Assembly: GCA_902760645.1 (NCBI GenBank)
Contig: CACWHC010000014.1
Location: forward strand, 40,017-104,016
From: an uncultured bacterium
GTDB lineage: Bacteria; Cyanobacteriota; Vampirovibrionia; Gastranaerophilales; Gastranaerophilaceae
Length of the DNA stretch: 64,000 nt
Reading direction: 5' to 3'
Position 1 is the stretch's first letter. Each line of letters begins with the position of its first letter. Below, in pieces: positions 54,277 through 62,969 of this stretch. The translations under genes and the position numbers were made by a program. The notes under the pieces are model-generated. The model was not told the DNA's origin, searched no databases, and saw nothing but the letters and a program-made list of their open reading frames with translations.

Positions 54277-54816
54277 ATGTTAAAGCGTTATGCAAGTTTT
54301 CTTGAAGAATTTGATAAAAGATTAAAGGAGTATTTTTCTGCCCATAAAGAATTTTTATGCTGCAAAAAGGGTTGTACAGAGTGCTGCGAAATCGGAGAAT
54401 ATCCGTTTTCCAGACTTGAGGCGGAATATATAATGAGCGGTTATATAAAATTACTTCCGAATGTTCAATTAAAGATTAAGCAAAACATTGAAAATATTTT
54501 GAAAACGTATAAATATTCCGAAAATTACCAATGTCCGTTTTTAATTAATAAAGAATGTGCCTTATATGATTACAGAGGGATTGTATGCAGAACCTTCGGA
54601 TTAGCTTATGTTGTTAACGGGATAGTTAAATTGCCTGAGTGCGTTAATTCCGGATTAAATTACAGTAAAGTGTATAATAAAAATAAAAAAGAAGTTATTT
54701 TGGAAAACCCTGTTAAAGAAAATTTAATGACGGATAAAGTTTTGAGAAGTAAATTAGCGGAAGAATATCAGCTTGAATGCGGTGAAATTCGCCCCCTTAT
54801 TAAGTGGTTTATGTAA
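54277..54816 (+). CDS. YkgJ-type cysteine-cluster protein
   Basis: A 179-aa protein with the CxxxCxxCC metal cluster (LCCKKGCTECCEIG), CPFLINKECALYDYRGIVCR and a later C-V-N, the Zn/Fe-chelating YkgJ family. Function of the family is unclear. It follows the thioesterase by four bases and is surely co-transcribed. Confidence 0.82.
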   Translation: MLKRYASFLEEFDKRLKEYFSAHKEFLCCKKGCTECCEIGEYPFSRLEAEYIMSGYIKLLPNVQLKIKQNIENILKTYKYSENYQCPFLINKECALYDYRGIVCRTFGLAYVVNGIVKLPECVNSGLNYSKVYNKNKKEVILENPVKENLMTDKVLRSKLAEEYQLECGEIRPLIKWFM

Positions 54817-54950
54817 AATTATCAGAGTTTTTATAGTTATAAGCAAGAAAAAATTACCGATTTTTACTATTTTATCATAGACCTCGGGGGGATTATTTCA
54901 TTGTATAAAACAAGTAAAATCTTTTTATAGAGATTTTTTGGAGTATTAAT

Positions 54951-55256
54951 ATGTTTACTGAAAATACATGGTACAGCTGCAAATACAGTCGTATGGAAAT
55001 AAAAAATGTTAATAAAGAAATAGTTAACTGGCTGGAGGATATTATTGAAGAAAATAACAGCCGTATTGAAAAAAAAGAATGGAAAAGTAAATATAACAGT
55101 TATGTTGTGTATGATTACGAGCCGTTTTGTACGGATGGTTTTGAAATCAATATAACAATAAGTTCGTATGACGAAGCATATTTACACTTTATAAAATATT
55201 TGTATGACGAAAAAGTCAGTACAATTGATTATCTGAATGCATGTATTGCAAGATAA
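54951..55256 (+). CDS. Small protein of unknown function
   Basis: A 101-aa protein; GGAG lies before the ATG. Mixed alpha/beta with several aromatics (YNSYVVYDYEPFCTDGFEIN). No motif, no membrane segment. Between the YkgJ and recombinase genes. Confidence 0.5.
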   Translation: MFTENTWYSCKYSRMEIKNVNKEIVNWLEDIIEENNSRIEKKEWKSKYNSYVVYDYEPFCTDGFEINITISSYDEAYLHFIKYLYDEKVSTIDYLNACIAR

Positions 55257-55328
55257 AAATTATAATTACCTAAAAAATAATACATTCATATTATTAAAAC
55301 AAAGCAGGAAAGTTGTATAATAAAACCC

Positions 55329-56195
55329 ATGAGTGTACAAATTCTTGCGGAATATATAGAATATCTTGACGTAGAAAAGGGACTTTCCCAAAATACTATG
55401 GATGCTTATCGCCGTGATTTAAGCGAGTTTTGGGATTTTTGCAATTCTGTCGGGGTAGAAGATTTAGAAAATGTTTCAAGAGGGAATATATCCTCATATA
55501 TTCTGAAACTTCATGATGAAAAGTATTCCCCAACAAGTATCATGCGAAAAATAGCGTCATTGAGAGGATTTTTTAAGTGGTTATGTACAAATGAGTACAT
55601 CAAAGTTAATCCTACAATAACAATAGAGCAGCCGAAATTGCCGAAAAGATTACCGAAAGTTGTTTCCGTAAGAGAGATTGAGGATATGCTAAAATCAGGT
55701 TTGACCGTAACACAAAGTGTTATAATAGAATTGCTTTACGGTTGCGGTTTACGGGTTTCAGAGCTTGTTAATCTGAAAGTATCGGATATAAATATCAAAT
55801 CAAAATATCTGCAATGCTTTGGTAAAGGCTCAAAAGAGAGGATTGTTCCTCTTGGAAGCAAGGCTGTTGCGGCTTTGAATAAATATTTACCGCAAAGAGA
55901 TTTTGTAGTAAAAAAATATAATATAACGGATAGTCGTCTTCTTGTAACAGATGACGGCAGAGAAATGAACAGACAGGATATATACAGTTTTGTACACGAA
56001 CTGGGAAAAGGTATCCATAAGGGAATTTCGCCACATACTCTGCGTCACAGTTTTGCAACACATTTAATAGAAAACGGGGCTGACCTGAGAGTGGTACAGG
56101 AATTACTCGGACACAGCGATGTTTCTACAACGCAATTATACACTCATATCAGTAAAAAAAGGTTGAAGGAAGTTTATTTTGCAATAAACAGGTAA
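55329..56195 (+). CDS. xerD: XerC/XerD-type tyrosine recombinase
   Basis: A 288-aa recombinase of Xer size. N-terminal core-binding domain LAEYIEYLDVEKGLSQNTMD; catalytic Arg in YGCGLRVSELVNL, HTLRHSFATHLIE, GHSDVSTTQLYTHI with the Tyr nucleophile. Resolves chromosome dimers at dif with a partner, or acts alone. No integrase arm and no flanking repeats, so it is likely the housekeeping enzyme; XerC versus XerD is not certain. TATAAT seven bases before ATG. Confidence 0.85.
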   Translation: MSVQILAEYIEYLDVEKGLSQNTMDAYRRDLSEFWDFCNSVGVEDLENVSRGNISSYILKLHDEKYSPTSIMRKIASLRGFFKWLCTNEYIKVNPTITIEQPKLPKRLPKVVSVREIEDMLKSGLTVTQSVIIELLYGCGLRVSELVNLKVSDINIKSKYLQCFGKGSKERIVPLGSKAVAALNKYLPQRDFVVKKYNITDSRLLVTDDGREMNRQDIYSFVHELGKGIHKGISPHTLRHSFATHLIENGADLRVVQELLGHSDVSTTQLYTHISKKRLKEVYFAINR

Positions 56196-56201
56196 AGGTC
56201 G

Positions 56202-56924
56202 ATGCTGGAAATTTATTTAACAGGAATAAAACATGAATCGGGTACCACATTTATAATGGGTGGTATAGCTGCCGCAATGCAGGGTTTAGGTTATTCTACG
56301 GCTGTTTATATTCCGGCACAGACAGGTGCAAAATATAAAGACGGTTTTATTCAAGCGCCGGATGTTTTATTTACCAAATTTATGGATAAAAATGTAACGA
56401 CATATTGTTCATATCTTTATAAGAGTAAAACATTATCTCCGAGAGTTTTTGCATCAGAGCGGCTTTACATGGACAAAAATGTGATTTTTCAGGATTATAT
56501 GAACGTGGTAAACAGTCATGAATGCGTTATTGTTGCAGGACAATCAGATATGGCAACATTATTTGAAACTAATTTTAACGAAGAAGAATTACTGAGAACC
56601 ATAGCCAGTCCGATAGTGCTTGTAGCGTCTATGAGAAATTCTACACCTGATGAAATGCTGGATTATTTACAGCTGATGAAAAGAAAACAAATGAATATCA
56701 GGGGTATAATCATAAACGACTGTCCTATGGACGAATTAAAAACCACAGGCAGAGATTTACAAAAAATGCTTGAGAATAATACGCAAATTCCTGTGCTTGG
56801 TATAATTCCGCATATTGAATCTCTGAAAGGATTACGTCCTGAAGACTGGATAGAATATATTATATGCCGTACGGATTTAGAAGCCATATTTGATGTAAGA
56901 ATTTCCAAATTAAGTGCGGAATAA
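56202..56924 (+). CDS. BioD-like P-loop protein with degenerate Walker A
   Basis: A 240-aa protein of the dethiobiotin synthetase / phosphotransacetylase N-domain type. It begins IYLTGIKHESGTTFIMGGIA where BioD has G-T-D-T-x-V-G-K-T: the P-loop Lys is Thr. Other parts match (VAGQSDMATLFE, VLVASMRNSTPDEM, IRGIIINDCPMDEL). It is therefore unlikely to be an ordinary ATPase and may act in regulation. It starts seven bases after the Xer gene and is co-transcribed with it. Confidence 0.65.
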   Translation: MLEIYLTGIKHESGTTFIMGGIAAAMQGLGYSTAVYIPAQTGAKYKDGFIQAPDVLFTKFMDKNVTTYCSYLYKSKTLSPRVFASERLYMDKNVIFQDYMNVVNSHECVIVAGQSDMATLFETNFNEEELLRTIASPIVLVASMRNSTPDEMLDYLQLMKRKQMNIRGIIINDCPMDELKTTGRDLQKMLENNTQIPVLGIIPHIESLKGLRPEDWIEYIICRTDLEAIFDVRISKLSAE

Positions 56925-57088
56925 AAGATTAGAATCTGAGGAAATTGAATATTTTCATTTAACCAGTCTTACCAAACTATTAATAAATTCAAATTGTAAA
57001 TTTTTATGTAATTATTTTTTTCAAACAACAATTATTTTATCGTGAGTGTTTTAATATATTCAAGTAGAACAAATGTAGGTGAAATTTT

Positions 57089-57745
57089 ATGGTAGATGCA
57101 GTTAGCAGTGTAAATAGTTTGAATTCAAAAAGATGTGAAAGACCAAAAGTAGCATTTAAAGGTGAGCAAGCTCCAATAGATATGGAACAAAAACCCGATA
57201 CTTTTGAAAAAGAAAACGAAGTAGCAGAGGTAACAGAAGAAAAACGAGGTATGTCAACCGGTAAAAAAGTTGCAATCGGTGTTGGCTCATTGTTGGCTCT
57301 CGTCGCTGCAGGTTTCGGAATTAAAAAAGGCTTAGACATAAAAGCTGCCAATAAAGCTCTAAAAGAGGCTGCCGAAGCCCTAGGGATTACCGATGTAAAA
57401 TTATATAAAAATCTGAAATCTGTGTTTGAGAAAATGTCAGTATTTGAAAGAGAAAATTTAGAGTATCCTGATATAACCAGAAAAGTTGCAGAATTAGCAA
57501 AGCAAGGTAAAGTTGCAGATGGTGACAAATTGCTTATTATGGATCATAATAGTGTTGAAGAAATGCTTGCAAAGACCTTTAAAACTCAAACAAATATCCC
57601 TGAGAATACTATTGCAATTGCAATAGAAAGCGCTGAAGGTAAAGAAATTAAATATAGTGAGTTGATTTTTCATAACGGTTTGTATGATGGATTGGTTGAC
57701 CTTTTACCAAAAGACAAGATTTACACAGTACCAATAAAAATATAA
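57089..57745 (+). CDS. Hypothetical protein with one membrane segment
   Basis: A 218-aa protein; AGGTG before ATG. It has the short N-terminal motif PKVAFKGE near residue 25, an acidic linker, a membrane segment VAIGVGSLLALVAAGFGI near 65-85, and a C-terminal helical domain (VKLYKNLKSVFEKMSVFER). Not recognised. Its last codons carry one copy of a 36-base repeat that recurs at 58046. Confidence 0.55.
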   Translation: MVDAVSSVNSLNSKRCERPKVAFKGEQAPIDMEQKPDTFEKENEVAEVTEEKRGMSTGKKVAIGVGSLLALVAAGFGIKKGLDIKAANKALKEAAEALGITDVKLYKNLKSVFEKMSVFERENLEYPDITRKVAELAKQGKVADGDKLLIMDHNSVEEMLAKTFKTQTNIPENTIAIAIESAEGKEIKYSELIFHNGLYDGLVDLLPKDKIYTVPIKI

Positions 57746-57767
57746 TTAATATATTTATTTTGTACAG
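57732..57767 (+). repeat. 36-base direct repeat, copy 1
   Basis: Starts CAATAAAAATATAATTAATA and ends TTTTGTACAG; identical to 58046-58081. Copy 1 covers the last codons of the gene ending at 57745. Confidence 0.85.
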
Positions 57768-57777
57768 CTTGTAGCTT

Positions 57778-57814
57778 GTAGGTTGTGGTAAATCTATGAT
57801 TTACCACAACCTAC
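57778..57814. repeat. 17-bp perfect palindrome at a gene end
   Basis: GTAGGTTGTGGTAAATC, tat, GATTTACCACAACCTAC. It abuts the stop of the minus-strand gene at 57815, and shares ATTTACCACAACCTAC with the cluster at 722-812, which abuts the stop at 817. It may act as terminator. Confidence 0.7.
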
Positions 57815-58114
57815 CTACTGAGTACTGACTAACATTATTAACAAATAAAAAATTACTGAAATTATTTCTATTATAGCACATATAGTATTATTAATTACTG
57901 GTTTCCATATATACTTTTTAGCTAAAATATGAAATATTTTCATTACAATTAGCGGTATTGATAATACGATAATATATATAAAATAACCTAAAAAAATTTG
58001 AATATTACTTAATTGTATGCTATGCTTTCCAAAATTTACACAAAACAATAAAAATATAATTAATATATTTATTTTGTACAGTACATAGTAAATTGAATCA
58101 TCATATTCTTTCAT
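57815..58114 (-). CDS. Small membrane protein, candidate immunity protein
   Basis: A 99-aa protein with three membrane helices (ILIIFLLFCVNF, IFLGYFIYIIVLSIPLIV, ICAIIEIISVIFYLLIMLV). Weak start signals. Its gene contains copy 2 of the 36-base repeat, so its N-terminal half may have been rearranged. It lies beside the MuF-like modules with another small membrane protein gene, as immunity genes often do. Confidence 0.5.
   Translation of the reverse strand: MKEYDDSIYYVLYKINILIIFLLFCVNFGKHSIQLSNIQIFLGYFIYIIVLSIPLIVMKIFHILAKKYIWKPVINNTICAIIEIISVIFYLLIMLVSTQ
58046..58081 (+). repeat. 36-base direct repeat, copy 2
   Basis: Exact copy of 57732-57767, inside the minus-strand membrane protein gene. 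The intervening 278 bases may be a duplication footprint. Confidence 0.85.
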
Positions 58115-58180
58115 AATATTATTCCATTTTGTAATATTTTAAAATTTTTTTGTTTTCATAATTTTGTTATATAAAAAAGT

Positions 58181-58657
58181 TTAAGATGCATCTTCAAATC
58201 TTGAATTTATCCATGGCTTTATTAAAAAGGCAATATAGCTACAAAAAACTCCTCCTAAACTGAATATATAGAAGATTAGTATAGAAGAAATATTTGATAT
58301 GATACTATCCGGGGTGATACTATCTTCTAAAAAATACATATATAAGGAATAAAAGATTATTAATAATATAAAATCAAAGAAAAAGAATAAATTAAGCCAT
58401 AATATCCTGTGTTTCAAGTTACTTTTTAGTTCATTTAAAAATTTATATATAAAAGATTGTTTCTTGCTATTATTATATAAGTACTCCATTATTATAATTT
58501 TTAAAATAGAAATTAAAATACAATATAACAAAGTGCCATATCCAAATATAAAAAATCCATTATCATCAGGCAAAAAATAAAAAGGTAAAACAAATATTAT
58601 CCAAATAATATTTGAAGAAAGGATAACGTTTAATATTATAAATAAAATCTTTTGCAT
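58181..58657 (-). CDS. Four-helix membrane protein, candidate immunity protein
   Basis: A 158-aa protein with about four membrane helices (IILNVILSSNIIWIIFVL, FFIFGYGTLLYCILISIL, LFFFFDFILLIIFYSLYMY, ILIFYIFSLGGVFCSYIAFL). TAATAT lies exactly six bases before ATG: leaderless pattern. It directly follows the MuF-like gene at 58707 on the same strand. Confidence 0.55.
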   Translation of the reverse strand: MQKILFIILNVILSSNIIWIIFVLPFYFLPDDNGFFIFGYGTLLYCILISILKIIIMEYLYNNSKKQSFIYKFLNELKSNLKHRILWLNLFFFFDFILLIIFYSLYMYFLEDSITPDSIISNISSILIFYIFSLGGVFCSYIAFLIKPWINSRFEDAS

Positions 58658-58706
58658 ACTTCTATATTAAAATAAAGGCTTGTTTATTACAAGCCTTTAT
58701 GAATTA

Positions 58707-59864
58707 TTAATAATTTATCCATTTATCATATGGTATTTTGATTTCTGTTATTGTATAAAAGGTTTCTAGTTTCCCTTTTTCTTGTAAATCCCTAGCTGTT
58801 TGTACAAGTATACTTTTTTCATTTGGATTAAAATCATATGTATCTAGTATTTTTAAACATAAATTATCCTCTTCATCTATATGTATATTCATTAAATCAA
58901 CAAAATGAAGTGCATGGTATAAATTCCCAGATTTAAACTCTATTGTCGTATCTTCAACCTGATGATTTTTTATCAATTCATTTTTCATTTCAGATATTTT
59001 ATTTTGAAAGTTTGATGATTTTTGAATATTTCTTGCAATGCTACTTTTATTATTAAAAACAACTCCTTTTGCATTTTCTTTACCCAGTTGTTTTATTACT
59101 TTATCATAAATTTTATTCTCTAAATCTTTATCTTTCAATTCCGATATATAAAAACAAAATTTACCATTTTTTTGAATGTATGGATCATTTTCTAGTATAC
59201 CGGTTATAGACATATCCCATAACGCAGCCGCATCTTTTTCAAATATACCGACCAACCATATTCCATAGGTTAATCCATGTAATTTTATTCCTGTATAAAG
59301 ATTATTTAACTTTTCTTTTAATTCATTTATTCTAAATTCCAGAGTACTTATTTCTTTAATCGTACCGATAGGTTTAAAATTATCTTTATATTTATTTATA
59401 GAAATTTTAGTCTTAATAACTTCTTGTTTATTATTTCTTAATTCTTGCTTAACTTCTTTAATTTTTTCAACCTCAAGCGGCTTTAAAAGTTCAGGATTTA
59501 TTGTATATTCATATTTTTCAATAGTATCCAATTCATTATCTATAATTTCAATGCTTCTATTACATTCAGCCTCAAGACATTTTAAATCACCTTTCAATTT
59601 TTCAAACTCTAATTCAAGATTTTTTTGTTCCTGAATTTTATCTCTGTGATATTGAATTGGGTCAGTTGAGGGGTTCTTTTTTCTTTCAATCCAACATTTA
59701 CAGTTTGGATGCGGTTTATCAGGTATAGTATTTGCATCATCAAAAGTTTTGCCGTCCATTGCTTGACATTTTTCACAAGCACCGGGTTCCGAGTGCCACT
59801 CAAAATAATAATCATTTAAATTTACATTTCCGTACAATGTTTTTGTATTTTCTTTGTTTGTCAT
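58707..59864 (-). CDS. MuF-like/coiled-coil protein with unknown C-terminal domain, copy 1
   Basis: A 385-aa protein. Residues ~22-62 match the zinc-binding end of phage MuF/SPP1 gp7 proteins: FEWHSEPGACEKCQAMDGKT and KPHPNCKCWIE. Residues ~70-190 are a coiled coil. The C-terminal ~180 residues (AAALWDMSITGILE ... LYHALHFVDLMNIHIDEEDN ... KILDTYDFNP) recur in the protein at 61321. The order short MuF end, coiled coil, variable C-terminus fits a phage-derived polymorphic toxin, but the C-terminal activity is not recognised. Its start overlaps the preceding small gene by one base (TAATG). Confidence 0.6.
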   Translation of the reverse strand: MTNKENTKTLYGNVNLNDYYFEWHSEPGACEKCQAMDGKTFDDANTIPDKPHPNCKCWIERKKNPSTDPIQYHRDKIQEQKNLELEFEKLKGDLKCLEAECNRSIEIIDNELDTIEKYEYTINPELLKPLEVEKIKEVKQELRNNKQEVIKTKISINKYKDNFKPIGTIKEISTLEFRINELKEKLNNLYTGIKLHGLTYGIWLVGIFEKDAAALWDMSITGILENDPYIQKNGKFCFYISELKDKDLENKIYDKVIKQLGKENAKGVVFNNKSSIARNIQKSSNFQNKISEMKNELIKNHQVEDTTIEFKSGNLYHALHFVDLMNIHIDEEDNLCLKILDTYDFNPNEKSILVQTARDLQEKGKLETFYTITEIKIPYDKWINY

Positions 59865-60199
59865 TAGATTTCTCCTTCCGTTAAGTTATTTGTTATTTCT
59901 TCCACAAATTCATTTGTATCAATTTTGGTATCGTCCTTTGTTTCCCATACCGCATTATTAGATGCTCCCGTTTTGATATACTCTTTAATCACCTCTAACG
60001 GATAATATTCAAGTGCGGATTTTAACATATCGAAAGTTTTACCCCCGAAGTCGGCATCTTCTTCAAGCCGAACTTGTTCTTCAAGTACGGTTTCTTTTTT
60101 GTAACCTGTTAACAAATTCAATCCGCATTGGAAATCTTTTATTGCCTGTTCTTTACCGACTGCTAAAATATGTTCCCGTATAAATTTCAGAATGCCCAT
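59864..60199 (-). CDS. Peptidoglycan-binding-like small protein, copy 1
   Basis: A 111-aa protein from ATG 60199; a TTG at 60214 with TATAAT five bases upstream is an alternative. The core ILAVGKEQAIKDFQCGLN and EDADFGGKTFDML resemble the C-terminal peptidoglycan-binding part of GH108-type endolysins, which has an Asp-Gly-x-x-Gly-x-x-Thr turn. It is the N-terminally shortened paralogue of 62472-62969. Directly coupled to the MuF-like gene. Confidence 0.55.
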   Translation of the reverse strand: MGILKFIREHILAVGKEQAIKDFQCGLNLLTGYKKETVLEEQVRLEEDADFGGKTFDMLKSALEYYPLEVIKEYIKTGASNNAVWETKDDTKIDTNEFVEEITNNLTEGEI

Positions 60200-60258
60200 A
60201 TTTGACGTACGCAAAGTTTATTATATTTTGTGATAACATAAATCAATAGGAGAATTAT

Positions 60259-60915
60259 ATGGATAAAAAAATTGATGTTACATTTGATTTTACAACGGAT
60301 ACACCAAATTATTGGGAATGTTTTTATGCCGGAGAAAATAGACCGGACCCCGATGCAAAGAGTCCTACAATGAGACAATATCAGCAAATGATTTATAGTA
60401 AAATTTTGCCAAATGGAGAATTTCTAGAGCTTAAACAAAGTAATAATGCTAAACAGTATTTATATTGGAAAGATTTTTGTTTCGGGAGTGATTCGATAAT
60501 TAATATGTACATCCATCACAAAACTCTTCAAACACTAATCAATGATGTTAACAGAGAAATTCCTGACTTTGATAAATTTTATGAAGAATACTTGAGAAAA
60601 AGTTATACAATTGGTGGTGAAATAATTTTCCCTAAATATCCAAAGTCTATAAATGTTGAAAGAGGACGATATAACGGCAAAATTAAAGATAGGTTCGACT
60701 TAACTTTAGAATGTATAAGGCTTTATTATAATAATAAACAAAGTCCACTTTATGATACTTTGAAAGCAAATCACAAATTCTTTGAATTATTTCTTGATTT
60801 CAAAGGTTATGTAGATTTCTTTTATTTAAATGATTTAGTTTCAGATGATTATAAATCTATTAATTTCTACTTAGACTTTGACAATTTTAACAGGACAAAT
60901 GGATTTCTTAAATAA
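60259..60915 (+). CDS. DUF6994-like protein
   Basis: A 218-aa protein; AGGAG before ATG. It has the features I associate with the DUF6994 family: FDFTTDTPNYWECF, DPDAKSPTMRQYQ, YSKILPNGEFLELK, KDRFDLTLECIRLYY and FFELFLDFKGYVDFFYLNDL. Function of the family unknown. It stands between the two MuF-like modules, on the other strand. Confidence 0.6.
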   Translation: MDKKIDVTFDFTTDTPNYWECFYAGENRPDPDAKSPTMRQYQQMIYSKILPNGEFLELKQSNNAKQYLYWKDFCFGSDSIINMYIHHKTLQTLINDVNREIPDFDKFYEEYLRKSYTIGGEIIFPKYPKSINVERGRYNGKIKDRFDLTLECIRLYYNNKQSPLYDTLKANHKFFELFLDFKGYVDFFYLNDLVSDDYKSINFYLDFDNFNRTNGFLK

Positions 60916-61014
60916 ACGTAATAGTCGGATAGATAGAACGTTTAACAAATAATGAAAAAAGAGAGATTCTGAAATTTATAGATAAATATGATAAAAATAT
61001 TATGAGGAATGATT

Positions 61015-61320
61015 TTGAAATACAAAAACACAAGAAAAACTAAAGAATACTACAATATTTGGTTAATAATTTCTATTGCAATAATTTTTATTCAAATAAT
61101 AGTATCTTATTTTAATTACAAAATTATTGATTTATTCTCGGTATTATCTTTATTTGTTTTTGTTATTCCGGTATGGATATGTAATTTTCTATGTAAAATA
61201 TTAATTAAAAATTTTGATACAGCCCAAAATATAAATGCCATAATAAATGGCATTTATATCTTAGTTGTTCAGATAATATTAATAAGTCTATTTGTTATAT
61301 TATTTTCACCCCCATACTGA
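61015..61320 (+). CDS. Small membrane protein, candidate immunity protein
   Basis: About 101 aa. The ATG at 61009 lies only two bases after GAGG, so TTG 61015 (spacing 7) is the likelier start. About three membrane helices (NIWLIISIAIIFIQIIVSYF, SLFVFVIPVWICNFL, IYILVVQIILISLFVILF). It ends one base before the convergent MuF-like gene. Confidence 0.5.
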   Translation: MKYKNTRKTKEYYNIWLIISIAIIFIQIIVSYFNYKIIDLFSVLSLFVFVIPVWICNFLCKILIKNFDTAQNINAIINGIYILVVQIILISLFVILFSPPY

Positions 61321-62472
61321 TTATTTATTATGCTTTTTAAGGTGTTCTCGAGCATATTTTGCATTGGGCAATGGAATACTGACATTTACTATTATATAAT
61401 AATTTTCTAACAAACAGGCTTCCTGTATTTTTCTTGGAATTTTTACTAATTTTTCTCCATAATTATAATCTACGGTATCAAAAATTGTCATATGTAAAAT
61501 GTCATTAGAGTCTAAGTAGATATTTTTAATATATGCATAATTTAATGCTAAATAATTATTTGTCCCTCTTTTTATATCAAATTTTAAAGAAGTATCTTCT
61601 AATCTATTATTTTTTACTATCTTGAAAATATTATTGTTTATAAAATTTTTAATTATAGCTGATTTCATTATACTTTTAGCTAAAGTACTATCATCTTTTA
61701 ATATAATACCCCTAGATTCATTTTGCTTATATTGTTCTTTTACTTTTGTTCTTACAAAGGTTTCCAAATCTTTATTGTATAAATCCGAAATTTTATTTAC
61801 AAGGTATCCATTTTCTGAAATATATTCTAATCCATCTGTAAATTTACTGGTTGCTAATTTCCAAATAGCAGCCGCATCTGGTCCAAAATCTTTATTATTT
61901 TCCACAAGCCCATTAAGCCATAATTGTCCAAATCTAGCTTTAACTATGGCTAATTCGTTATTTAAATTAGTAACGTTTGTACGAAAATGTATTAATTCTA
62001 TAGATTTTTGTTGAAATAGTTCTTCATCACTAAATCTGCCAAGTTCAGGTAATCTGTCAATATATCTGTTTACTTCAATTTCTAACGCTTGGATATCACT
62101 TAATAATTTCTCTTTTTTTTCTATTATTTCAGAGTAGCCAACGATATCTAATTCTTCGTGAATCTTTTTCCTTATCACGCTTAAATCGCCGAGAATTTCT
62201 TTTGCGTCAATTTCAAGGTTGAACTTTTCATCTCGATAGCCGTATAATTTTGCAACCGCTCCCTCGACTATGCTAATTTCCTCAACACGACACTTGCAAT
62301 TTGGGTGCGGACGTTTCGGCAAATCTTTTAACTCAAAAACTTTTCCGTTTAATGATTTGCATTTTTCACATGTGTTTTTTCCGCTCTCACTTATCCAACG
62401 GTATTTTTTCTTTATCGCATAATCAACTTGACCTGTAATTTCGTGAGTATTATCAATATTTCTTGGCTCCAT
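61321..62472 (-). CDS. MuF-like/coiled-coil protein with unknown C-terminal domain, copy 2
   Basis: A 383-aa paralogue of 58707-59864 with the same layout: YRWISESGKNTCEKCKSLNG and RPHPNCKCRVEE, a coiled coil, then AAAIWKLATSKFTDG ... ALNYAYIKNIYLDSNDILHM and TIFDTVDYNYGEKL. The C-terminal ~180 residues keep the same blocks but are strongly diverged. GGAGG before the ATG; overlaps the preceding gene by one base. Confidence 0.6.
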   Translation of the reverse strand: MEPRNIDNTHEITGQVDYAIKKKYRWISESGKNTCEKCKSLNGKVFELKDLPKRPHPNCKCRVEEISIVEGAVAKLYGYRDEKFNLEIDAKEILGDLSVIRKKIHEELDIVGYSEIIEKKEKLLSDIQALEIEVNRYIDRLPELGRFSDEELFQQKSIELIHFRTNVTNLNNELAIVKARFGQLWLNGLVENNKDFGPDAAAIWKLATSKFTDGLEYISENGYLVNKISDLYNKDLETFVRTKVKEQYKQNESRGIILKDDSTLAKSIMKSAIIKNFINNNIFKIVKNNRLEDTSLKFDIKRGTNNYLALNYAYIKNIYLDSNDILHMTIFDTVDYNYGEKLVKIPRKIQEACLLENYYIIVNVSIPLPNAKYAREHLKKHNK

Positions 62473-62969
62473 TATATTTCCTCCTTATTTAAATTTTCTT
62501 CTACATTTTCTATTAAGGTTTCGGGTTCTTCGTCAATGGAATATTCGTAATCTATTCCGACATTACTTTTTGCACCTCGTATAATTGCTTCCTTTACAAC
62601 TTCTAAAGGATAATGCTGTAAAACTTCATAAAATGCAGCGAATGTTTTTTCGCCGTAGTCGCCGTCTTCTTTTAACAGGGCTACAATATCTTTATGCAAA
62701 AAATTCAATCCGCATTGAAAATCTTTTATAGCCTGTTCTTTCCCAACCGCTAAAATATGTTCCCGTAAAAATTCGGCAAGTTCATCAAAAATAATTCTTT
62801 GATTCAGCGGTTCTTCCAATTCCGGATTAACCTTGCATAATTTTTTCATCTGCAAGTACATAATCTCTTGCTTGAGTTTGTCACTAAATAATTTTTCGGG
62901 ACTTTTGTCCAAATCTTTTTTGTTCGGAAAGATAATATCTTCCGTCAATTCTGCATCAAATTTTTCCAT
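62472..62969 (-). CDS. Peptidoglycan-binding-like small protein, copy 2 (full length)
   Basis: A 165-aa protein; GAGG before ATG. Residues 1-60 are polar and helical and are missing from the paralogue at 59864; residues 66-90 hold ILAVGKEQAIKDFQCGLN, identical in both, then KEDGDYGEKTFAAFYEVLQ and HYPLEVVKEAIIRGAKSN. This resembles the GH108-associated peptidoglycan-binding module. Coupled to the MuF-like gene by a one-base overlap. Function uncertain. Confidence 0.6.
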   Translation of the reverse strand: MEKFDAELTEDIIFPNKKDLDKSPEKLFSDKLKQEIMYLQMKKLCKVNPELEEPLNQRIIFDELAEFLREHILAVGKEQAIKDFQCGLNFLHKDIVALLKEDGDYGEKTFAAFYEVLQHYPLEVVKEAIIRGAKSNVGIDYEYSIDEEPETLIENVEENLNKEEI

